A stretch of DNA of 64,000 bases from Pseudarthrobacter sp. MM222. GTDB taxonomy: Bacteria > Actinomycetota > Actinomycetes > Actinomycetales > Micrococcaceae. Below, piece after piece: positions 26,361-33,563 of the stretch; position 1 is the stretch's first letter; each line of letters starts with the position of its first letter. A model generated the notes under the pieces. That model searched no databases. It was given only the letters and a program-made list of their open reading frames with translations, and had not been told where the DNA came from. The translations under genes were made by a program, and so were the position numbers. The stretch covers positions 1,984,001-2,048,000 of the forward strand of contig NZ_OX352321.1 in assembly GCF_947090775.1 (NCBI RefSeq), read 5' to 3'.

Positions 26361-27518
26361 TTAGGCATTGCTGAGTCGGGGTGTGAGCAGGCCGGTTTTC
26401 GTGAACATGTCTGTCTGGACCGTCCAGGACCGCGCCTGTTCGCTGATGCTGAATCCCAGACCAGGCCGCACGGGCACATGCATGCGCCCGCCGCGGATCT
26501 CCAGCCGCTCGTCGAAGAGCGGCTCCAGCCAGTCGAAGTGCTCCACCCACGCGTCCAGTTCATAGGCGGCGGACAGGTGGATGTGGATTTCCATGGCGAA
26601 GTGCGGCGCCATGTTCATCTTTGCCTGTTCTCCCAGCGCCATGATTCTCAGGAACGGTGTGATGCCACCGACCCTTGGAGCATCGGGCTGGATAATGTCC
26701 ACGGCGCCCCGCCGGATGAGCTCGTAGTGGTCGGCGGTACTCGTCAGCATTTCGCCAGTGGCGATGGGAGTTGCGAGCTGGCGGGCGAGCTCGGCGTGGC
26801 CGTCGGCATCGTAGGCATCCAGCGGCTCCTCGATCCAGGTCAGTCCGTGTTCCTCAAGGGCGAGCCCCATGCGGATTGCCGTGGTGCGGTTCCACTGCTG
26901 GTTGACGTCGACCATCAGCGGGACGTCTTCGCCAAGGGCCGACCGGACGGCGGCCACGCGGCTGAGGTCCAGCCGCCTGTCGGGCTGGCCGACTTTAATT
27001 TTGATCCCGCCGATGCCGGCGGCGAGCGACGCCTGTGCGTCGGCGATCAGCTCATCGATGGGCGTGGAGAGGTATCCGCCCGAGGTGTTGTAGCAGGGAA
27101 CGGAGTCCCGGTGTGCGCCGAGAAGCTGCGCCAATGGCAGGCGGGCGCGCTTGGCCTTCAGGTCCCACAGCGCGACGTCGAAGGCGGCTACCGCCTGGGC
27201 GGTGACCCCGCTGCGGCCCACCGACTGCCCCAGCCAGGCCAGCTTGCTCCAGATCCGCTGGATGTCGTTGGGGTTCTCGCCAATCAGCTCGGGAGCGAGT
27301 TCCCGGGCGTGGGCGTAGAGGGCCGGCGCCCCTGCCCGCAAGGCATAGCTGTAGCCGACGCCTTCGTGGCCCTCCTCGGACTGGATCTCCGCGAACAGGA
27401 ACGCCACCTCTGAGAGCGGCTTCTGCTTACCGGTAAGTACCTTCGCGTCACTGGCCGGCTTCTGCAGGGGAAGGATCACCAGCGACACTTTTACTGACGT
27501 GATGCGGTCATTCACCAT
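26361..27518 (-). CDS. Enolase-superfamily sugar-acid dehydratase, talarate/galactarate type (paralogue 2)
   Basis: Paralogue of the gene at 20087, 385 aa. The same catalytic pattern is present: GGIKIKVG, MVDVNQQW, WIEEPLD, ATGEMLTS and APHFAMEIHIH. It differs by about ten extra C-terminal residues (FTKTGLLTPRLSNA). ATG 27518 overlaps the stop of the upstream glucarate-dehydratase-like gene by seven bases, so it is the last gene of the tctC-led operon. Two copies may use different epimers (galactarate versus talarate or another aldarate) or respond to different regulators. Confidence 0.88.
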   Translation of the reverse strand: MVNDRITSVKVSLVILPLQKPASDAKVLTGKQKPLSEVAFLFAEIQSEEGHEGVGYSYALRAGAPALYAHARELAPELIGENPNDIQRIWSKLAWLGQSVGRSGVTAQAVAAFDVALWDLKAKRARLPLAQLLGAHRDSVPCYNTSGGYLSTPIDELIADAQASLAAGIGGIKIKVGQPDRRLDLSRVAAVRSALGEDVPLMVDVNQQWNRTTAIRMGLALEEHGLTWIEEPLDAYDADGHAELARQLATPIATGEMLTSTADHYELIRRGAVDIIQPDAPRVGGITPFLRIMALGEQAKMNMAPHFAMEIHIHLSAAYELDAWVEHFDWLEPLFDERLEIRGGRMHVPVRPGLGFSISEQARSWTVQTDMFTKTGLLTPRLSNA

Positions 27519-28810
27519 CGCGGGGTGACCAGCTCGTAGTCGGGGTGCAGGCTCTGCATGTAGCCGGTGTCGTCCCGGTTGAGCATGCCGGACGAAAGGT
27601 ATTGCTCGTGCAGCCGGGCCAGTGCGTCCCGGTCCAGTTCAATGCCCAGGCCGGGGGCGGTGGGGACTGCCACGGCTCCGTTGCTGAAAACCAGGGGGCC
27701 GGGGGCGATGACGTCCTCGGACGGATCCTTCCAGGGCCAGTGCGTATCGCAGGCATAGTCCAGGTTGGGGGTAGCCGCCGCGAGATGGACCATGGCGGCC
27801 AGACTGATGCCCAGGTGCGAGTTGGAGTGCATCGAAAGTCCGAGGCCGAATGTTTCGGTGATGCCGGCCAACGACTGCGACCTGCGCAGCCCTCCCCAGA
27901 AGTGGTGGTCGGAGAGGATGACGTCCACGGCTCCCGCGGCAACTGCTGGCGCCACTTCTCCGAAGCTGACGACGCACATGTTGGTGGCAAGCGGCATGGA
28001 AACGTTCCGGCGCACTTCAGCCATCCCCGGTATGCCGGGGGTGGGGTCCTCCAGGTATTCCAGCACGCCGTCCAGCGCCGTGCCGACCTTGATCGAAGTT
28101 TCCACGTTCCAGGCGCCGTTGGGGTCCAGGCGCAGCGGAACATCCGGGAACGCGTCCCGAAGGGCGCGGATTGCGTCGATCTCCTGGTCGGGGGGAAACA
28201 CGCCTCCCTTAAGCTTGAGGGCGGTGAAGCCGTAGTCGGTGATCATCCGTTTGGCCTGCGCGACGATGGACGAGGGATCCAGGGCAGCCCCCCACGAGTC
28301 CTCCTCGTGTCCGGGATGTCCCGCCCACTTGTAGAAGAGGTAGCCGCTGAACGCTATTTCGTCCCGGACGGCGCCGCCAAGCAGGTCGCTCACCGGCCGG
28401 CCGAGGATCTTTCCCTGGATGTCCAGGGCCGCGACGTCGAAGGGGGACAGAACCCGATCCGGCGTGCTGGAACCCGTCACCATCCCGGACATCCCGTGCC
28501 CGCCGACGCTGGTGTCAGCGGTGAGCGCAACGACGACCCGTCGGCGCATGTCGTTGATATTGAAGACGTCTGCGCCGGCCAAGGCCCCTGCGGCAAGCCT
28601 GAGGCGTTCGAGGTGGGGGGCGTCTCCGTAGGTCTCGCCGAGTCCCAGGATCCCGCTGTCGGTCATCACCTCCACGATCGCCCGCAGCGCGAATGGTTCG
28701 TGCACTCCCACGGCGTTCAGGAGCGGGGGATCCTTGAAGGCCACCGGGGTTATGACAATGTCCTTGATCCGGTGCTGGCCGGCTGCCGGGGGCTGAAGTG
28801 GTACGTTCAC
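27512..28810 (-). CDS. Glucarate dehydratase-like enzyme (divergent paralogue)
   Basis: Enolase-superfamily protein of 432 aa from GTG 28810, which follows GAGGAG; 26 upstream in-frame residues are rejected. LKLKGGVFPPDQE gives the two Lys, RLDPNGAW and YLEDPTPG the metal ligands, and GLSMHSNSHLGIS the catalytic His. Unlike the gudD at 22388, it has EDPTPG instead of AEDPCG and CVVSFGE instead of the MIATDW segment. It therefore belongs to a related but distinct subgroup, possibly another aldarate dehydratase or GudX-like. It sits between usp and the second talarate-type gene. Confidence 0.85.
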   Translation of the reverse strand: MNVPLQPPAAGQHRIKDIVITPVAFKDPPLLNAVGVHEPFALRAIVEVMTDSGILGLGETYGDAPHLERLRLAAGALAGADVFNINDMRRRVVVALTADTSVGGHGMSGMVTGSSTPDRVLSPFDVAALDIQGKILGRPVSDLLGGAVRDEIAFSGYLFYKWAGHPGHEEDSWGAALDPSSIVAQAKRMITDYGFTALKLKGGVFPPDQEIDAIRALRDAFPDVPLRLDPNGAWNVETSIKVGTALDGVLEYLEDPTPGIPGMAEVRRNVSMPLATNMCVVSFGEVAPAVAAGAVDVILSDHHFWGGLRRSQSLAGITETFGLGLSMHSNSHLGISLAAMVHLAAATPNLDYACDTHWPWKDPSEDVIAPGPLVFSNGAVAVPTAPGLGIELDRDALARLHEQYLSSGMLNRDDTGYMQSLHPDYELVTPRW

Positions 28811-28835
28811 TGGCTTGTAACTCCTCGATTGGGGC

Positions 28836-28853
28836 GAAGGCGGATTCGCCTTC
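28836..28853 (-). other. Intercistronic hairpin between usp and dehydratase
   Basis: GAAGGCG (28836-28842), loop GATT and CGCCTTC (28847-28853) form a perfect 7-bp stem in the 80-base gap inside the tctC operon. It could adjust read-through or protect mRNA ends. Confidence 0.45.
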
Positions 28854-28890
28854 CCGGGCCGCGGCGACACGGCCAGAAAGGCACACACTG

Positions 28891-29283
28891 CTACTGCGAC
28901 TTGACGGCGAGAACGGGGCGGTCGGCCTGCAGCAGGATTCGCTGCGAATGACTGCCGAGAATGAACTTCCCGACCTGGGACCTGCGGCGGAGTCCGATCA
29001 CGATTAGGGAAGCATCGATTTCGTCGGCAATGTCGATGAATTCATCGGTCAGGTCGTCCGTGTGCCCCGGCTGGCGGATCATGGCCGCCACTCCGGCGTC
29101 CTTGGCGCGCTTGACCAGGGCGGCGACCTGTTCGGCCGAGGCGAGGGCGGCGTCGACGGGTGCGCCCTTGCGCGGCGAATTGAGAATGACGATGCTTTCG
29201 TTGCGGAGCCTGCCCTCGGCGATTCCGGCGTCCAGGGCGGCCTCACCTTCGGGGGTGGGCACGTAGCCGATCAGAATGGTCAT
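28891..29283 (-). CDS. UspA-family universal stress protein
   Basis: Single-domain Usp of 130 aa. ILIGYVPTPEGEAAL at the start and GLRRRSQVGKFILGSHSQRIL near the end give the ATP-binding G-x2-G-x9-G-S/T pattern. It overlaps the tctA stop by four bases (ATGA), so it is part of the transporter operon rather than a free-standing stress gene. Usp proteins are known to sit beside or fuse with transporters; here it may modulate the carrier according to energy state. Confidence 0.9.
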   Translation of the reverse strand: MTILIGYVPTPEGEAALDAGIAEGRLRNESIVILNSPRKGAPVDAALASAEQVAALVKRAKDAGVAAMIRQPGHTDDLTDEFIDIADEIDASLIVIGLRRRSQVGKFILGSHSQRILLQADRPVLAVKSQ

Positions 29284-30812
29284 ACTGTTTCCTTTTCTTT
29301 TTGCGGTGCCTTGTCCAGGGTCTTGGCGGCCCGGGACTTCTTGAAGGCCTTCTGGATGACAGGCAGCAGTACGACCAGCACGAAGAGGAGCAGGAGCACT
29401 CCCGAGATGGGCCGGGTGACAAAGCCGGCGGCGTCTCCTGCGAAGAGGAGCAGGGAGCGCCGCAGGTTCTCCTCAAGCAACGATCCGAGCACAAAAGCCA
29501 GAACCAGCGGGCCGGGCTCGAAGCCGAACTTCTTCATGAGGTAGCCAACGACGCCGAAGGCGATGACCAGCCAGATATCGAAGATGCTGTTGTTGATCGT
29601 GTAGACACCGATCAGGGTGATGAGGACCGTGATGGGTGCCAGGATGGCGGCGCGGATCCGGAGAATTTTGACGAAGACACCGACCAGCGGAATGCTCATG
29701 ATCAGCAGCAGGATATTTCCGATGTACATCGAGTTGACGACGCCCCAGAAGAGCTCCGGATTGTCCTGGACCAGCTGGGGTCCGGGGGTGACTCCTTGGA
29801 TGAGCAGCGCGCCAAAAATGATCGCCATGGTGGCGTTGGCGGGGATGCCCAGGGTCAGGAGCGGGATGAACGACGACGTAGCCGCCGCGTTGTTCGCACT
29901 TTCCGGTGCGGCGACACCTTCAACGGCGCCCCGGCCGAACCGCTCAGGGTTCTTGGCGCGCTTCTTCTCCATGGCATAGGCGGCCAGGGAAGCGATTGTG
30001 GCACCGCCGCCGGGCAGGATTCCCAGGAAGAATCCCAGCAGCGAGCCCCGGCCGATGGCTCCGGAGGATTCCTTCAGGTCTTTGCGCGATGGCCAGACGT
30101 TGGCCACCTTGGCAGGCGCCTGCACCTTGTTGTGGCGCTCCTCCAAGTTGTAGAGAATTTCGCCGAGCCCGAAGATGCCCATGGCGATGGGGACGAAGTC
30201 CAGGCCGTCCGAGAGGGAGAGGCTTCCAAAGGTGAATCGGGATTCACCCGTGAAGCCATCCCGGCCCACGGTGGCCAGAAGCAACCCGAGGGAAGCGGCG
30301 ATGATCGATTTGATTTTGCTGCCGTTGCTCACCGTGGCGACGAGGAGGATGCCCAGCATGGCGAGGGCGGTGTACTCGGGCGGTCCGAAGCTGAGGGCGA
30401 AGCCGGCAACGATCGGCGCCAGCAGTGTCAATCCGATGATGGATACGGTTCCGCCGAAGAAGGAACCGATGGCCGCTATCCCAAGGGCTGTTCCGGCCCG
30501 GCCTTGCCGGGCCAGGGCATAGCCGTCAAAGACGGTAACCACAGAGGACGCTTCGCCGGGCAGCCTAAGCAGGACGGAAGTGATGGTGCCGCCATACTGG
30601 GCGCCGTAGAAGATGCCGGAAAGCATGATGATGGCAGTCACCGGTTCCACGCCGTACGTCAACGGCAGGAGGATGGCGATGGTTGCCGCCGGGCCCAGGC
30701 CGGGGAGAACACCAATGAGCATCCCGATGACGACGCCGATGAGGCAATACAGCAGGTTCGTTGGTTCCAGCACGACGCCGAATCCGTTGAGAACTGGTCC
30801 GAAAATGTCCAT
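29280..30812 (-). CDS. tctA: Tripartite tricarboxylate transporter large permease (TctA family)
   Basis: Integral membrane subunit of 510 aa with about 12 segments. GVLPGLGPAATIAILLPLTYG near residue 33 and GILPGGGATIASLAAYAMEKK near 265 are the repeated family signatures. It works with the TctB and TctC proteins encoded just upstream to import carboxylates; given the neighbours, an aldarate is the likely cargo. Eight bases separate it from tctB. Confidence 0.95.
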   Translation of the reverse strand: MDIFGPVLNGFGVVLEPTNLLYCLIGVVIGMLIGVLPGLGPAATIAILLPLTYGVEPVTAIIMLSGIFYGAQYGGTITSVLLRLPGEASSVVTVFDGYALARQGRAGTALGIAAIGSFFGGTVSIIGLTLLAPIVAGFALSFGPPEYTALAMLGILLVATVSNGSKIKSIIAASLGLLLATVGRDGFTGESRFTFGSLSLSDGLDFVPIAMGIFGLGEILYNLEERHNKVQAPAKVANVWPSRKDLKESSGAIGRGSLLGFFLGILPGGGATIASLAAYAMEKKRAKNPERFGRGAVEGVAAPESANNAAATSSFIPLLTLGIPANATMAIIFGALLIQGVTPGPQLVQDNPELFWGVVNSMYIGNILLLIMSIPLVGVFVKILRIRAAILAPITVLITLIGVYTINNSIFDIWLVIAFGVVGYLMKKFGFEPGPLVLAFVLGSLLEENLRRSLLLFAGDAAGFVTRPISGVLLLLFVLVVLLPVIQKAFKKSRAAKTLDKAPQKEKETV

Positions 30813-30820
30813 GATTTTCC

Positions 30821-31402
30821 CTAGAAAAGGTGGGGGATAGGCACGCTGAGTGCCACGACGAAGATCAGGTAGAAGGCGCCGGTGACGATCACGCTGAGGA
30901 GCGTCGACATCCGCCAGGTTTCCTTCCCAAGGAACCTGAGCCAGAAGAACGTGAGGAGCAGCGTCGGGATCTCAAAGCCGGTCAGACCTATCACCAGAAC
31001 GAATCCGATCAGGGTCCCCACACCGGCGGCGACCTGCCAGCTGGAGGACGAGAAGGCCTCTGCATCCAGGGTCTTGCGTCCGAACAGCAGCAGGGACACG
31101 GACAGAGCCGCCATCACCAGACTGATGATGAGTGGCCACATTCCGGCTTCCGGCCGTTCCGGGGTGCCGATGCCCATGGACAGCGACAGCGCAACCCCCG
31201 CAAAGCCGAGCGCGGCCGTGACGACGCCGGCCGCCACGTTGGCCAGGGGGCCGGCATGCGGGGGCCGTTCCTCGTCCCATTCGGCGGCCAGCTGCTCCGC
31301 CGTCAGCGGCTCGGCGGGATCGGCTTCAGGGAATTCGCTGACGGCAGCACCTGATGGAACCGCAGTGCCCGGGGGAGCGTCCTGCCGGGAGCTTGACGTC
31401 AC
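30821..31402 (-). CDS. tctB: Tripartite tricarboxylate transporter small permease (TctB family)
   Basis: Small membrane subunit of 193 aa with four hydrophobic segments after a 55-residue hydrophilic N-terminus rich in Pro/Glu/Ala. GVVTAALGFAGVALSLSMGIG and the paired C-terminal helices fit the family. The N-terminal extension is longer than in many TctB proteins. GTG 31402 overlaps the tctC stop by four bases. Confidence 0.88.
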   Translation of the reverse strand: MTSSSRQDAPPGTAVPSGAAVSEFPEADPAEPLTAEQLAAEWDEERPPHAGPLANVAAGVVTAALGFAGVALSLSMGIGTPERPEAGMWPLIISLVMAALSVSLLLFGRKTLDAEAFSSSSWQVAAGVGTLIGFVLVIGLTGFEIPTLLLTFFWLRFLGKETWRMSTLLSVIVTGAFYLIFVVALSVPIPHLF

Positions 31403-32415
31403 TTGCCGCCGCCCAGGTCAACATCGTACTTCTGTGCGAGCTCCTTGAACTTGGCCGCATCCGCCGCCCAGTCCTGGGCAACCTTTGCCCCGTCGTGTTC
31501 GGCAGCCGTAAACAGGTTCTGCTTGTTGAACGCCTTGTACGCCTCGGACGCAAAGGCGGTCTTGAACGCTGCCCGCAGTTTCTCGAGGACAGGCTCGGGA
31601 GTCCCCTTCGGCGCCGCAACGGCCCTGAACTGCGAAACCGGAACGTCATAGCCCGCTTCGATGGCCGTCGGGGTGTCGGCCAGGTACTGGTTGCGTTCCT
31701 TGGAGAAGACAACCACCGGGTTGAGCTTGCCCGCCTTGATCTGCGGCATGGCTTCGGCCAGCTGGATGGTCGCCACGTCAACCTGGTTGCCCAGGAGGGC
31801 AGTCATGGCGGGAGCGCCGCCGTCGAACGGCACATCGGTGCCTTCGATTTCGGCCTGTTTGAACAGCAAGGCCTGGGCGAGCTGGCTGCCGGTGCCGACG
31901 CCGGTGGTGGCGAAGTTGAATTTCTTGCCCGCCTTGGTCAGGTCCTCCATGGTCTTCATCCCGGAGTTGGCATTCGTGACCAGCACGTAGTCGTCCTGCG
32001 AAATTCCGGTGATGACCTCGTAGTCCTCGATCTTGACTGCCTCGTTGGCGGACACAGCAAGCGGAGTGATGGCGAACAGCGAAGCGTTCAGGATGACGAG
32101 CGTCTGGCCATCCGCCTTGGCGCTGCCTACTTCCTTGGTGGCCAGCGCGCCGTTGGCGCCCGGCTTGTTGACGACCGGGATCGGTGCGCCCAGGCCAGCG
32201 CTGGCGTTTTCGGCCAATGCGCGCCCGATCAGGTCGGTGCTGCCGCCAGGCGCTGCCCCGATGGTGAGGGTGACGGGGCCAGCGGGGTACTTGCTGGCGT
32301 CGGTGGGCGCATTGGTGCTGGCAACGTTGCCGCCGCAGGCCGTCAAGGCCAGCGCGAGCGCGAAGCTGGTCGCGGTTCCCAAAGCGGCCCGGCGGCTGAA
32401 GGTGGTCTTGGTCAT
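31399..32415 (-). CDS. tctC: Tripartite tricarboxylate transporter substrate-binding lipoprotein (TctC family)
   Basis: Extracytoplasmic binding protein of 338 aa. The signal sequence MTKTTFSRRAALGTATSF ends in the lipobox LTAC, so it is membrane-anchored. VTLTIGAAPGGSTDLIGRAL, NKPGANGALAT, a GVGTGSQLAQ segment and VPFDGGAPAMTALLGNQVD are typical of TctC/BugD proteins. ATG 32415 follows AAGGAGA; the frame runs 21 codons further upstream without support. It is the first gene of the operon divergent from the LysR regulator. Confidence 0.94.
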   Translation of the reverse strand: MTKTTFSRRAALGTATSFALALALTACGGNVASTNAPTDASKYPAGPVTLTIGAAPGGSTDLIGRALAENASAGLGAPIPVVNKPGANGALATKEVGSAKADGQTLVILNASLFAITPLAVSANEAVKIEDYEVITGISQDDYVLVTNANSGMKTMEDLTKAGKKFNFATTGVGTGSQLAQALLFKQAEIEGTDVPFDGGAPAMTALLGNQVDVATIQLAEAMPQIKAGKLNPVVVFSKERNQYLADTPTAIEAGYDVPVSQFRAVAAPKGTPEPVLEKLRAAFKTAFASEAYKAFNKQNLFTAAEHDGAKVAQDWAADAAKFKELAQKYDVDLGGGK

Positions 32416-32513
32416 GAAGATTCTCCTTTGAATGTTCGCCATATCTGGCGGAACCTTGAAATCCGTGAGTTCCGTCACTAGGTCGGCCCTTCCTGAACAC
32501 TAGAGCGCCCCCG

Positions 32514-32562
32514 CTATGCCTGTCCAAGACGATTACTGCATAGCGTGATACGGTTTGGGTAT
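32514..32562. promoter_or_regulatory. LysR/tctC divergent operator
   Basis: Three nested signals occur here. CGCTATGC (32512-32519) and GCATAGCG (32538-32545) form a perfect inverted repeat. ATAC-N7-GTAT at 32548-32562 satisfies the LysR T-N11-A pattern and runs up to the LysR start. The 40-bp block 32514-32553 recurs upstream of kdgD. This is where an autoregulating LysR protein would bind. Confidence 0.7.
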
Positions 32563-32563
32563 T

Positions 32564-33445
32564 ATGTATTCCCTGGACCAACTGCGAGGCTTTGTCGCCG
32601 TCGCCGAAGAACTTCACTTCGGGCGGGCGGCAGCACGGTTGAATATGACCCAGCCGCCGCTCAGCCGTCAGATCCAGAAGCTTGAGAAGTCGATCGGTGT
32701 GCAGCTGTTTGAGCGGGACAACCGCGGCGTCGCTTTGACGGCCGCCGGATCAGTCTTTCTCGCCGACGCCGTCAAACTTCTCGAACTGGCCGAAGCCGCT
32801 CCCAGCCTGGCCCGCCGGGTGTCGTCGGGTTCTGCGGGCTCCGTGCGGATCGGGTTCACCGCCGCGTCGACGTTCGGCCTGCTGGGCGCGCTCCTGAACG
32901 AAATCTCCGGCGCGCTTCCTGACGTTGAGATCGACCTGCGCGAGATGGTCACCAAGGATCAGACGGCGTCGCTGATCACGGGCGAAATCGACCTCGGACT
33001 GGCTCGACCGCCATTTGACGAGGACCTGTTCGACTCACGCCTGCTGTACAGGGAACCGATCATGGTGGCGGTTCCCCTGGGCCACCGTCTGACGCTCCTG
33101 GACCGTCCGGTGACCGCCGAGGATCTGCAGGGCGAAGATCTGATCATGCACTCTCCCACCCAGGCCCGGTACTTCTACGATCTCGTGATCAGCCTGGTGT
33201 CGTCGCACCGCACCTTTGTCCATACGGTGAGCCAGATCCTCACGATGATCTTCCTCGTGGCCGCCGGCCGGGGGGTCGCCCTGGTTCCGCAGTCCGCAAC
33301 GGTGCTGGGAATCGAAGGGGTGGAATACATCGAGCTGGGCGGTCTGGAGACGGACCCAGTGGAGTTGCATGCGATCTGGCGTCGAAACGCCCGCAACCCT
33401 GCCCTGCATCGCGTGCTTGATCTGATCACGGGGTCTGCCGAATAG
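32564..33445 (+). CDS. LysR-family transcriptional regulator
   Basis: Regulator of 293 aa. The winged helix is at residues 1-60 (LDQLRGFVAVAEELHFGRAAARLNMTQPPLSRQIQKLE), followed by the two-lobed effector domain (VRIGFTAASTFGLL, GEIDLGLARPPFDEDL, GRGVALVPQSA). ATG 32564 is preferred to TTG 32555. Divergent orientation from tctC and the repeated operator upstream of kdgD make it the probable activator of both aldarate operons; the inducer would be an aldarate or a keto-deoxy intermediate. Confidence 0.94.
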   Translation: MYSLDQLRGFVAVAEELHFGRAAARLNMTQPPLSRQIQKLEKSIGVQLFERDNRGVALTAAGSVFLADAVKLLELAEAAPSLARRVSSGSAGSVRIGFTAASTFGLLGALLNEISGALPDVEIDLREMVTKDQTASLITGEIDLGLARPPFDEDLFDSRLLYREPIMVAVPLGHRLTLLDRPVTAEDLQGEDLIMHSPTQARYFYDLVISLVSSHRTFVHTVSQILTMIFLVAAGRGVALVPQSATVLGIEGVEYIELGGLETDPVELHAIWRRNARNPALHRVLDLITGSAE

Positions 33446-33494
33446 ACGGCTCCCGTCAGCAGTGGCCCGTCTGAGCTCGCCGGAAGCCTGCGAA

Positions 33495-33516
33495 TTCGCC
33501 GCAACGTTACGGCGAA
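33495..33516 (+). terminator. Hairpin downstream of LysR gene
   Basis: TTCGCCG (33495-33501) and CGGCGAA (33510-33516) form a perfect 7-bp stem with a palindromic AACGTT in the loop. It lies between the LysR stop and the helicase start. Confidence 0.55.
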
Positions 33517-33563
33517 CCCGCTCGTTTCCGGCGACCTGGCCCTCCTCGCGCCACAATGGAGTC

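Noticed and set aside
29301..30824. A 507-codon plus-strand frame antisense to tctA
   Set aside because: The tctA frame has the family signatures; the antisense frame is Gln/Gly/Asp-rich without structure.
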